This document shows, in pieces, positions 1 through 10,300 of a stretch of 64,000 bases of DNA. Positions within the stretch are counted from its first letter, which is position 1, and each line of letters opens with the position of its first letter. This stretch comes from Siphonodentalium dalli (taxonomy: Eukaryota > Mollusca > Scaphopoda > Gadilida > Siphonodentaliidae). The notes beneath the pieces were generated by a model. The model saw only the letters and a list, made by a program, of their open reading frames with translations, was not told the DNA's origin and made no database searches. The position numbers were made by a program, and so were the translations under genes. The stretch is taken from positions 44,591,835-44,655,834 of the forward strand of contig CP136066.1 in the NCBI GenBank assembly GCA_032622095.1, in the 5' to 3' direction.

Positions 1-457
1 ACAGAAAATGTGACATTACCAAGCTTTGGAATAATGTGTCTGTCATTTGCAGATATTCTGCTTAGGCCTCATGTTCTGGGAAGTTTATATAGTCTCAAAC
101 ATTGCTTTTAGTTACTGTTTCCCTTCTGTTCAGTTTTTATATCCTCAAATTTGCAGAAGATAAAGTGCATAATCTAGGGGACTGAACATCACCAACTTCA
201 ACTGGGGAACTTAAACCTGATCCTAGGTCTCCCATAGCATTTGAGGCCTCAGCAGATTGAGGTTCCCAGAGGGTGAACTTGGTGACACATTATTTGTAGG
301 CTTGACCCTATCCACTTAAGAGATGGAACCTCTCAACTTGATTTACAAAAAATTAAAGTGTCAATGACAATGTAGCTCAACTCGGTGGAGGGGATAATAC
401 ATAAGGTCATACATTACAGTCAATGGAGAGAATAAGGAATGATGACAGTTCAAATGT

Positions 458-698
458 TTAACCCTTTCATGACAGGAGCATTAAAGACCCTGTGCCAGTG
501 CATTCTCTTATATATGCGAGTCTCCCATATATAAGAGAATGCACTGGCTTACGAGGTCAATGTAAATATTGTTAGGCCAATGCATTCTCTTATATATGCG
601 AGGTGCCCTATGGGTGACTTGCATATATAAGAGAATGCATTGGCACAGGGTTTTCGAAAAATTTCAGTGAATGAGGGGTCCAGTGAATGAAGGGTTAA
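458..698. mobile_element. A3 hairpin MITE (TTAACCCTTTCATGA ends)
   Basis: TTAACCCTTTCATGACAGGA at the left is mirrored by AATGAAGGGTTAA at the right. Inside are two palindromic modules built on GCATTCTCTTATATATGCGA, separated by a spacer with TAAATATTGTTAGGCC. TTAA at both ends and CCCTTT termini resemble piggyBac-type target choice. No coding capacity. Confidence 0.75.
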
Positions 699-1430
699 GC
701 AATACTAGAGCTCATCCCAAAGATCCAGGTGAAGTTTGGGATCAATCATATGAAAAATATTGGCTGTAGGTTGTGCTGAATGATTTAGTTCATGCAAATA
801 GTAAAATCCAAGATGAATGCCATGTTTTTCATAAAAGGTTCGATAGCTTCCATCTGGAGGTAAACATGAAATATAAATTCTCAAAATATTTTTCCAATAA
901 ATGTGTCTGCAGGGTGTGCCAAGGGATTTTAATTTGAAATCCAAAATGCCTGCTGGTGGCATGTTTTTTGACTAATTTTGGAAACCAAGGTAACCAAGAA
1001 TAATCATGAAAATAGGTGACAATAGGATGAGGGATGTGGCCTGTAAGTTCTGCTGATGGAAATTGTTGACAGACACATGTGTCCCGTAGCTAGTGGACAA
1101 TGGTAGATCGGCCGTGTACAGAAACAAAATCAGGAGTCCAGAAGTTTTGTATATTTTTGTATAAGTCTTTGCTGGTAAGCACTATGTAATATTGTATACA
1201 GGTTATGAAGAGGTGTTGCTGGTAAGAAGAAGTAGTGCCAGGAGAAGCGCAGTTCTTGCTCTCAAAAACGGGTAGTTATTTTCTAGTTTCGGTGGTATCA
1301 TGTGTCCATATAAGGTCTGAGATACCGCGATACCCTTGTCTATGACGTGTATCATACTATTGTTTACTATAGAATGATACTGGTTTGATCCTCCCTCACT
1401 TATACAATGGTTGCTACAAATCATAACCAA

Positions 1431-1830
1431 TTAACCCTTTACCCAACAAACCGGCCAAAACCGGCCAAATAAAGCTTCAACAGCCTAAAATATCTTCGGT
1501 CTGTCTCAATAGAACCATACAAATATGGATATCATTGGAACCGGCTCCTTGACCACATTGTGATAGTTACAGTTATGCCCTGTGCCAATGCATTCTCTTA
1601 TATATGCGAGTCGACCATAGGTCGCCTCGCATATATAAGAGAATGCATTGGCCTAAAAAAAATCTTTTTTTAACACTTTTTACCATTTTTTCTTACATTC
1701 TTTAACAATTTTATAATTTTTAATGTGTTAAGCCAATGCATTCTCTTATATATGCGAGGCGACCTATGGTCGACTCGCATATATAAGAGAATGCATTGGC
1801 ACAGGGCCCTTCTGTTGGGTAAAGGGTTAA
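1431..1830. mobile_element. A1 hairpin MITE (TTAACCCTTTACCCAACA ends)
   Basis: A 400-bp element with terminal inverted repeats TTAACCCTTTACCCAACA. It has an asymmetric left arm (GGCCAAAACCGGCCAAATAA onward, about 100 bp) and two inverted copies of a nearly perfect 66-nt palindrome with centre GTCGACCATAGGTCGCC, separated by an AT-rich spacer. Other copies lie at 4143, 19088, 56409 and 57787. Confidence 0.8.
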
Positions 1831-2203
1831 GAATATGATCTTGTTAGCTATGCTTGTGTGCTCTTATACTAATATCATTTACATCTCCCATGTATTGTGC
1901 TTATCTATACAATTAACCCTAGCAGTTACAATCACTGGGGAAGGGAGTTTATCCTAGATCCGGGAACAATAAATATACTATCTTATGTACTATCGGACAC
2001 ATACATGGAAGGACAACGGATGCCAACCCATAGCAATAGCTCAAATTAGATTTCAGCTAAAAAATACAAGATGTAGCACTATAATACAAGAGATTGACTT
2101 TAGCCATGCGAATAATATTCCAGCCAACCACCATTTTAACCCTTTAACTATTAGATATTTGTAGAAATGTACTTGATTCTCTTCATTCAATTATGGCATT
2201 TAT

Positions 2204-2702
2204 TTAACCCTTTCTATACTAAATGGATTCTCCCATTCAGCTATAAAAGTCCACATTGGAATGGTCTATTACTCATTTGGAGGTGTGTTTAGGTAATAAG
2301 AGCAGTCGAAATGATAATAAGTTCAAGCCTTGAAATAGTGTGTCTGTCATTTGCAGAATGAGGTCCCCAGAGGGTAAATTTAGTGATGCTACCCCGCATA
2401 GCGGGCTAGCATCACCAAATTCATCCTCTGGGAACCTCATTCTGCTGAGATGTAAGCAGAATGAGGTCCCCAGAGGGTGAATTTGGTGATGCTAGCCCGC
2501 TATCCGGGGTAGCATCACTAAATTCACCCTCTGGAGACCTCATTCTGCAAATGACAGACACACTATTTCAAGGCTTGAATAAGTTCAGATGGATTCACAT
2601 TCATTGGTGGGAAATGTTCAGATAATAAATTCAACAAACGACCGTGAACTTATTATCTGAACATTTTAAGGAAACTACTCGTCAATGATTATTTAGAATT
2701 AA
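2204..2702. mobile_element. D-family element (TTAACCCTTTCTATACTAAA) split by a B element
   Basis: The left end TTAACCCTTTCTATACTAAA and internal GTTCAGATAATAAATTCAAC match other D copies. A complete B element at 2324-2577 has inserted with an 8-bp duplication AATAAGTT, so D is older than B here. Confidence 0.7.
2324..2577. mobile_element. B-family palindromic element, intact, 8-bp target duplication
   Basis: Terminal inverted repeats start CAAGCCTTGAAATAGTGTG. Two nested palindromes carry GAATGAGGTCCCCAGAGGGT and the centre CCCCGCATAGCGGG. It is flanked by direct AATAAGTT (2316-2323 and 2578-2585). An 8-bp duplication and CA..TG-type ends point to a non-autonomous hAT relative. Confidence 0.85.
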
Positions 2703-2747
2703 AAAAAACGTTTTATATGAACATCCACTGCCTGTCATATATATGCT

Positions 2748-2955
2748 TTAACCTTTTCATGATGGGAGCTATGCTGGTGCAGCATTAAAGATCCCATGCC
2801 AGTGCATTCTCTTATATATGCAAGTCTCCCACAGTGAGCTTACAAGGTTGAAGTAAATATTGTTAGGCCAATGCATTCTCTCATATATGCAAGGCGCCCT
2901 TATGGCACAATTTTTTTTGCAAAATATCAGGAAGCTCCATGTCATGGAATTTTAA
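2748..2955. mobile_element. A3 hairpin MITE, internally deleted
   Basis: It starts TTAACCTTTTCATGATGGGA and carries two diverged GCATTCTCTTATATATGCAA modules but lacks the second halves of both palindromes. The right end is degraded after CAGGAAGCTCCATGTCATGG. Confidence 0.6.
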
Positions 2956-3199
2956 ACAACAAAATAGATCTGACATAAAATTAGTTCATAATTACTGGCT
3001 ATGGTCATACTGATGGTCAGAGTAGTTTTATTGTAGGTTTACACTGTGATTTGGTTCATAGTGACAGAATTCTGACTAATAGCCATCACAAAAGAATAAA
3101 CATTTGACTACTACACTGCACACCCCTCCCCCAAGCATTTGAGTAATATTCAGCATCACATAAATTAGAATTGAAAAGTTAAAAGATGGATTTCCTAAA

Positions 3200-3570
3200 A
3201 AAAAAAGGAGCATCGATAGGCCATGGCAAAATACACCAATGGCAATTCCAACAAAGAACCATAACTCTGGTGAAAATTGGTGGGCGTCCCAAATTTGAAC
3301 TTGACCTTATTTTTGGTTAGTAAACTCATTAATTAAATTCAGTTCAGACTTACTAAAGTTATAATCCGGAAACAAAAATTTAGTGCAAATTCCAACAAAA
3401 AAAGCCATAACTCAGGTGAAAATTGGTGGGCAAAACCCGATTTCGAATTTGACCTATTTTGTGCTAGTAAACCCACATACCAAATTTCATTCCATTCAGT
3501 TGAGGCTATCCAAGGTTATCATCTGGAACGAAAAAAGTGAACGGACGGACAAATGGATGCACTGACCAAT
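3200..3570. repeat. Interspersed 'CCATAACTC..GGACGGAC' repeat
   Basis: Two degenerate units containing CATAACTCTGGTGAAAATTG, CAAATTTCATTCCATTCAGT and AGTTATCATCTGG, ending in GAACGGACGGAC. Related stretches occur at 16970-17315 and 34100-34440. Likely the body of an old non-coding transposon; no terminal structure is clear. Confidence 0.55.
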
Positions 3571-4142
3571 AACTTAATAGATCCGTTTAAAAAAAAAAAC
3601 AGGTGTAAAAAAGAGAGAAAACAAAACTCAGGTGGAGGTACCATGTTTTCAAGTCAGTCAGTATTCCCTCACCAATCTATATAATTGCATCTGGAATATA
3701 TGTAAACCAACAATAAAATAGGTCTGATCATCATGTCTAATGGATCAAAATCATGTGTTCTCAGGCACTTTCCCTCATCACCAGACGAGGGCCTCATTCT
3801 AACAATTTTAATTGAAAATTCACTCATAATTTTCCAATACTTAGTTAAAAACTCAATGTTCCATTAACACTCTCGTGGTCATAACAGACTTAGACAGCCA
3901 TGTTGTTTCTGGACCAAAATGTCTGATGAAGCGGAAAATAAATGACTGTAAATTGCACCAAGTGAATGTCAACTGCAGGTATCCTTTGGAAAGTCATATT
4001 TCCGAGTTTGCAAATGCAATTGGGCATGAGAGATAAGGGTCACGTCACAATACGATATGTATCCCTTTACAAGGTTCATGATACGAATACACCTAGAGGC
4101 CAAGATAAAAATCATCTGTGCTTCTGCTATGAAGCCTTGTTT

Positions 4143-4532
4143 TTAACCCTTTACCCAACAAACCGGCCAAAACCGGCCAAATAAAGCTTCAACAGCCTAA
4201 AATATCTTCGGTCTGTCTCAATAGAACCATACAAATATGGATATCATTGGAATCGGCTCCTTGACCACATTGTGATAGTTACAGTTATGCCCTGTGCCAA
4301 TGCATTCTCTTATATATGCGAGTCGACCATAGGTCGCCTCGCATATATAAGAGAATGCATTGGCCTAAAAAAAATCTTTTTTTACCATTTTTTCTTACAT
4401 TCTTTAACAATTTAATAATTTTTAATGTGTTAAGCCAATGCATTCTCTTATATATGCAAGGCGACCTATGGTCGACTCGCATATATAATAGAATGCATTG
4501 GCACAGGACCGTTCTGTTGGGTAAAGGGTTAA
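4143..4532. mobile_element. A1 hairpin MITE
   Basis: Same structure and ends as the 1431-1830 copy, with TTAA at both termini and two inverted palindromic modules. The right arm has small differences (GCAAGGCGACC, ATATAATAGAATGC). Confidence 0.78.
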
Positions 4533-4570
4533 ATGGTAGGTACCAGTTTTTTCTAAACCTCACACAGTAG

Positions 4571-4829
4571 TTAACCTTTCTATTATAAAGCATCATTGAT
4601 GAGTAGTTATCACGTAGGAAATGTTCAGATAATAAGTTCAACAAATGACCATAGGTCGTTTGTTGAACATATTATCTAAACATTTCCCTAAATAAATAGG
4701 AAACCTTCTGTACTTTTATTTATCTGTTGTCTGCTTATATTACCTGTACATCCCTGAAAATCATAATAGACCATTCTGATATACACTTTTAACTGACTGG
4801 GAAAATCCATTTTGTATAGAACGGGTTAA
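4571..4829. mobile_element. D-family element
   Basis: TTAACCTTTCTATTATAAAG at the left, TAGAACGGGTTAA at the right, and a central inverted pair around TTCAACAAATGACCATAGG. TTAA-flanked and non-coding. Confidence 0.65.
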
Positions 4830-4893
4830 AACCGATCCAATATTCCATATATGATTGTCTGAGAACACAGTTGTTTTTAATGGTCTGACATAT

Positions 4894-5339
4894 GTGACCC
4901 GCCATATCAAATCCAGTCGTAAGTCGGGATTTTTTTACCCTGTGCCAATGCATTCTCTTATATATGCGAGTCGATCATAGGTCGCCTCGCATATATAAGA
5001 GAATGCATTGGCCTAACATTTTTTTACAATTTTAATAATTTTTTCTTGTATTCTTTAACAATTTTATAATTTCACCCATACAGAGCCACAGACAAACATG
5101 AGCAGACTACACTCTTCTATATATGTGTGGGGCTCCCTGCAGGGTAATGGATGTTTTTTATTTTATGTCCTAAAAATTGTAAGAAACATTTATTTAAAAA
5201 AAATGATAAAAAATTGTTAGGCCAATGCATTCTCTTATATATGCGAGGCGACCTATGGTCGACTCGCATATATAAGAGAATGCATTGGCACAGGGTAAAA
5301 AAATCCCGACTTACGACTGGATTTGATATGGCGGGTCAC
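4894..5339. mobile_element. A2 hairpin MITE (GTGACCCGCC ends), 4-bp duplication ATAT
   Basis: Terminal inverted repeats GTGACCCGCCATATCAAATC extend about 40 bp to a poly-T tract. Inside are two inverted copies of the same palindromic core used by A1 and a spacer with GGGGCTCCCTGCAGGGTAAT. It is flanked by ATAT on both sides. Other copies at 20904 and 23032 have ATAT and ATTT duplications. Confidence 0.82.
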
Positions 5340-6780
5340 ATATGTGATGGTAGACTAAATGACATGTGATGATTAATGAGTAATGAGATGGAAGGTTGAT
5401 ATGAGATTATTGTCCAATGAGAGGAGGTTTATGTCATGACTCCTCTGCAATCTCTGCCGCCGGTGTAGAGGACTGGGAACCTGAAATAAGCAAGAATTTG
5501 TGATGTAGACAACTTCTGTTACTTACGAAATTCATTTAAGAAATGGACCTTAATATTTATTCCTTCCATTTGCACTGAACTCGCAAATAAATAAAGTAGT
5601 CCGGCCGCCAAGTGACCAATGCATGTTTTAGGATATAAAGCTTCTTTCTAGGAGGATTCTGATTCACCCGTCAGAATGCTCTATTTATTTTTGGAATGAA
5701 GAATTAGTTTGTTAAATATTTTTATAAATCAAACGTAAGGTCATATTCCTTGTTCTGAGGTTCGTTTGTGGGAATGTGGTCAAAACTAAGATTTTCGCAA
5801 TTTTAAGCCACCATCTTGGTGGCCATCTTTGAACTTTAATCAATTGTTGAGCTGACCTTTATATAGGTCCATCCAGAAAACATAACAAATGTGACAAATC
5901 ATTGTTTCTCTATCTTTTTTCAACACCATGGGATTAGTCATTTTGTTTTGACAAATTCGGCCATTTTGACCACCATCTTTGTTCATCCCGATTTCTCAAA
6001 TTCCCCAAGGCTGACCCGGTGTCAGCCGGTAGATTCTTTAGAAGGGGAACTACCCATCAGAATCCGCTGAGAAAAAACTTATATATGTGAAAACATGCAA
6101 AAATTGGGGTTTGGCAGCGGGACTACAGTTTTTAGCGACCATTTTCAATCATAATCAGATAGCGAGTTGCAAGTTAAATTCATAAATTATGGAATCAAGT
6201 TGGGGCTTGGTGCGATTTCAACCAAGTTCCACAGCACGAATACATGTATGAGTCTAAATATATATGAAGTTATGAACTGCTTTGATCGTCTTTATGTTGA
6301 CCCTATCTGGACGAAACTAAGAGAGAACAGTATTTATTGTTAAGTGCTGAAGAAAAAAGTGATCCATTTTTTATCTGGGAGGATAATTTCTGTTACTACT
6401 TTGCGGTCATTTTGGAAATGTTTACACACACAAGTTAGGCTCTGGAAGGGAAGTCAGACACACACTTAGATGGACAGAGTGACATAATGATTTGAGTAAT
6501 TCCCCAATAATTTTTTTCAGGGTATAATAAGGAAAACAAAATTGCCCGGAAAATATTGGAATACAAGCTTATCTTTAGTCCATGCAAGGCCAACTTCCCT
6601 GTACCTCAGGACAACATATTTTTAATCTTTTATTTTTTATTTCTGGGGCACATGTCAATGAAGCAAACAACCTCTGCATCAGCTAGCGAAACAATGGGAA
6701 AAAAATTGTTGAATGCTTAGGGTTTCAGGACCATGCGTGCGGGCCTGAGAAACAGGAAAATAACTTTCCCAGGGCTGAGA
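5340..6780. other. 3' flank of ARID4, no gene seen
   Basis: About 1.4 kb between an A2 element and a B-type element. It contains short degenerate phrases such as 'CCATCTTGGTGGCCATC' related to the tandem repeat at 13.2-14.9 kb, but no open frame or RNA gene I can support. It may be part of the 3' UTR or intergenic. Confidence 0.5.
6628..6641 (-). promoter_or_regulatory. Candidate polyadenylation signals for ARID4
   Basis: Two AATAAA hexamers on the minus strand (6628-6633 and 6636-6641), about 540 nt past the stop codon. They are the nearest canonical signals I noticed on that strand. AT-rich sequence makes chance matches likely, so this is only a candidate. Confidence 0.25.
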
Positions 6781-7145
6781 ATATGGTGCCAAATGAGGTT
6801 TCCAGTGGACTAACATCACCAAATTCATCCTCTGGGGACCTCATTCTGTATGCATGGCCTCATCTGCTATGGAAGACCTAGATTCCGATTTATATTCCCA
6901 GATGGTGAATATTGCGATGTGCACCTCGATTATGCAATGTCACCGTGATTATGTGTCATCAGCCAATTTGGGATTTAGAGAAACTAAACTAATACACAAA
7001 AAGAATCATTGTGAAGAAGTTTCTAAAGAAAATAACAAAACTTGTTAATTTGATAAGAAAGATGCATGCCAAAGATGACGCCTAAACAAAATGAGGTCCC
7101 CGGAGGGTGAATTTAGTGATGCTAGCCCGCTGTGCAAATGTCCAG
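6781..7145. mobile_element. B-family long form, degraded
   Basis: Two B-type half palindromes (CCTCTGGGGACCTCATTCTG and ATGAGGTCCCCGGAGGGTGA) enclose an interior with GGCCTCATCTGCTATGG and GATATAGAGAAACTAAAC-like text that recurs at 28360, 33400 and 45060. It overlaps the likely ARID4 3' UTR. Confidence 0.55.
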
Positions 7146-7179
7146 CACCCTATTCTCAGCACTGGACATTGCAGTAGTG

Positions 7180-7376
7180 CTATTTTAATTTTGTTTTGTG
7201 CTTACCATTTGGAGATTTACCGTTTTGCTTATTCTTTCCTTTGCGTTTGGCCCGTTTCCGCTTCCGGTCAATATAGGCAACCTCTGCTTTCAACTGCATA
7301 TACATCTTACGAATCTCTTCAATTTTGGTCATCAAGAAACCAATTCGAGCATCTCCAGTCAAGGTTTCACCCTCCT
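7180..7376 (-). CDS. ARID4: ARID4 last coding exon: conserved C-terminal helix and stop
   Basis: 197 nt with acceptor CATTTCAG and a TAG stop at 7180-7182. It encodes EGETLTGDARIGFLMTKIEE, IRKMYMQLKAEVAYIDRKRK and RAKRKGKNKQ, ending in a Lys-rich tail. The EIRKxYxxLKxEVAxIDRxRKRxK helix is strongly conserved at the ARID4 C-terminus. This fixes the strand and the 3' end of the gene. The 3' UTR begins inside repeat-derived sequence (a B-type element at 7087-7140). Confidence 0.95.
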
Positions 7377-10300
7377 CTGAAATGGACAAATATCCTAATT
7401 AAATTTCAGGGACAGAGCTAAGCCTTGGGTATAGTGTTTCTCACATTTGCAGAATGAGGTCACCAGAGGGTGAATTCAGTGATGCTATCATGCACAGCAG
7501 GCTAGCATCATCAAATTCACCATCTGGGAACCTCATTCTGCTTAGGCCTCAACTGCTATGGGAGACCTAGGATCAGATTTGAAGTTGGTGATGTTCACTC
7601 ATTTGTCACCATGATCATGCAATTTATCTTCTGCAAATTAGGGGATATAGAAACTGAACAGAAGGATGCGAACAACATCATTTGCCCCTCTTTTGAAAGC
7701 AGTCATGATGGCCAATATCCATACCAAATATCATTCAGATCTGATAACCATTGGCTGATTTATATGCATGGGCAAAACCCAAAATTTCCAGATAACCAAA
7801 GAAGAATAACCCTAGAATGGAAAATGCGAACGTCATTCTCCCCCCGCTTTTCAAAGCTGCCATGATGGTGAACCTCCTTACCAAATTTAATTGAGATCCG
7901 ATAACCTATAGCTGAGACATATGCCCAGACAAACAGCAAGATTGACAAGAGGGACGGATAGATGGACAAAATCAATCCAGTAAATTCACCATTTTTCTTC
8001 AATGTGGTATAATATGAAAGTGTCAATGACACTGTAGCTCAACTTGGAGAGGGGATAATTTCATGTGTTACAGTCAATGGAGCGATTAGGAATGCAGATA
8101 GTTAAATGTCTAAGTAATACTAGATGTGAACATGGCCGCAGGTGGCCATTTTTTCAACAAAATTCGGAAACATTTTATGGCTCCAATTTAGTGGTCACCC
8201 CGAAGTTCCATATGAAGTTTGGAGATTATCGGATGAGGGATGTGGTCTGTATGGTGTTCCAAAGAATTTAGTCATGCAGAGAGTAAAACTTGAACTAAAA
8301 ATGAGAAAAATATGTACCAAGATGAAAGTTGAGTTCTCGTCGTTGTACCCTGTTCTCCTTAGCTAGATCTGCTAGTTTATCAACCAGCGTTGTTTGAGTT
8401 GGAGTCCTACTACCCTCTTTATCATTTGAACTGTCACTGTCTGTACCTGTAAGATATGGAGACAATACAGTAATGCCCAAAGTAATTGACCACTTAACCA
8501 CAGCAGAATTATGGGTAATTTTTCAGGATTTAGTCGGAAATATGGCTTGTTGCTATTCATCGGAAAGCTCTCGATGAATAGCAACAAGCCATATTTCCGA
8601 CTAAATCCTGAAAAATTACCCATAATTCTGCTGTGGTTAAGTGGTCAATTACTTTGGGCATTACCATAGTTATCTGTACCTAAAAGATATATAGTGTATT
8701 TTAACATGCCTGTCAATTCCTGGACCTAAAGGAGTATTATTATATGCCTGTCACTATTCTAAAATATATATAGACAACCGTTCTAAGTAGCGTACGGTTT
8801 TCCTCCAAGTAAGATGCGAGGGATTATTTTTACGAGGCATCATTCGACAGAAGAAAACTACTCAGTACAGTTGACTGTTGTGTTTATTATACTTTCTATA
8901 CCAGCTTGTTACGACCCAGACGACAATGAAACACACGTTTAGACCTTATATGTTCTTTAAGCTACAAGTAGTTCGCATAGGAAATGTTCAAACAATAAGT
9001 TCAACAAACGACCATAGGCCATTTGTTGACCTTATTTTATGAACATTTCTCATCAAAGAATATGAAACTTCAGCACTTGTATTATCTTTTCATTATATAG
9101 CCGTCTGCTCATTTTACCTAAAGACCCCTCCAAATGAATAGACAATTCCAATATTGACTTCTATAACTGGGTGGGAGAATCCATTTAGTAAAGAATGTGT
9201 TAACCACTAAAACATAAAACGTTTAACCCTTTCATGATGGGAGCAGCATTAAAGTTCCTGTGCCAGTGCATTCTCTTATATATGCAAGTCTCCCATAGGC
9301 AGCCTTGCACATGTTAGTGAATGCATTGGTTTACAAGGTCAAGGTAAATATTGTTAGGCCCATCTATTCTCTTATATATAGGAGACTTACATATATAAGA
9401 GAATGCATTGGCATAGAGTTTTTGAGAAATTACAGGAAGCTCCAGCCATGAAAGGGTTAACTATATTTCAAAACTTACTGTTAATTTTTCCACCTCCTTG
9501 TTTGTTGACACAGCTTATTCGCCGCCTCCGTTTGGTTGTATTTATACTGCTTTCGGATTCATGTTTCCGCTTAGTAGTTGTTGCTGATGACTCAGTAATA
9601 TCCAATTTTATAATATTTGTGTTCCTTACTTCACCGCCAAACATTGCTGAATAACTAGTAAACGGAGATTCGTTTTCAGACGCCTGACTATTTTCTGACG
9701 ATGGAAAGTCATATTCGTCTCGTTTTCGACTTGTCATCTGCTTACGTTCTGAGGGTTCCATAACCTCGGGAGTGGTGGGCGGTGTGTTTTCATAAACAGT
9801 TCCTGCTATGTTTGAGGTTGAAGCATCCTCATTCACGCTGTTCGAGTCAATAATAGAATTGTCCTCCTCCTCCTCCTCCTCAGCTTTGACTTTTTTGACA
9901 CTTGCCGTTTTACTGTCTGCGCCATCTGGGCTCTCAGAACGACGAGGCGACTTTAACGTTCGCTTAGTTTTCAAGAATACTGGGGTCTTGGATGAACTGG
10001 ATTCACTAAGAGTCTTCTTTCTTGGTGCAAATTTACGTTTTGGTGATTTCGGAGACTCATCTATCTCCTTAGAATCTTCCTTCTTTTTGACCTTTTTCTT
10101 AACTTTCTTCTTCTCCTTCTCATCAGAAGATTTGGGAGTTTCCACCAAAGTTTTCTTCTGCTTCTGAAAAGTAAATTTAAATGTAGAGTTCCTCATTCCA
10201 GATACATGTTACTGTGCTGCCCTAAGTAAATGACTCATCGAACTGGAGTGGCATCCCAGTTAGACCACATTTCAGTTATACTTTAAAAGCAGTTATAAAC

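Larger units (their letters stand above)
348..2065. mobile_element. Degenerate tandem-core element interrupted by A3 and A1 hairpins
   Basis: It starts with GTCAATGACAATGTAGCTC and ends near CATAGCAATAGCTCAAATT, the same end motifs that bound the array at 13189-14977. The interior shares phrases such as ATGAGGGATGTGGCCTGTA with 8015-8298. Two hairpin elements (458-698 and 1431-1830) have inserted into it. It is an old copy of the F family. Confidence 0.5.

Noticed and set aside
4285..5369. Open frames reading QCILLYMRxDxxSTRIYKRMHW on both strands at many A-type elements
   Set aside because: They are translations of the palindromic hairpin core, which reads open on both strands by symmetry. 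They recur at every A copy with varied flanks and no shared protein beyond the hairpin.
8318..8355. Earlier donor CAGG|GTACAA for the penultimate ARID4 exon
   Set aside because: Breaks the phase with the last exon; the donor at 8317 gives an ungapped match to the conserved C-terminus.
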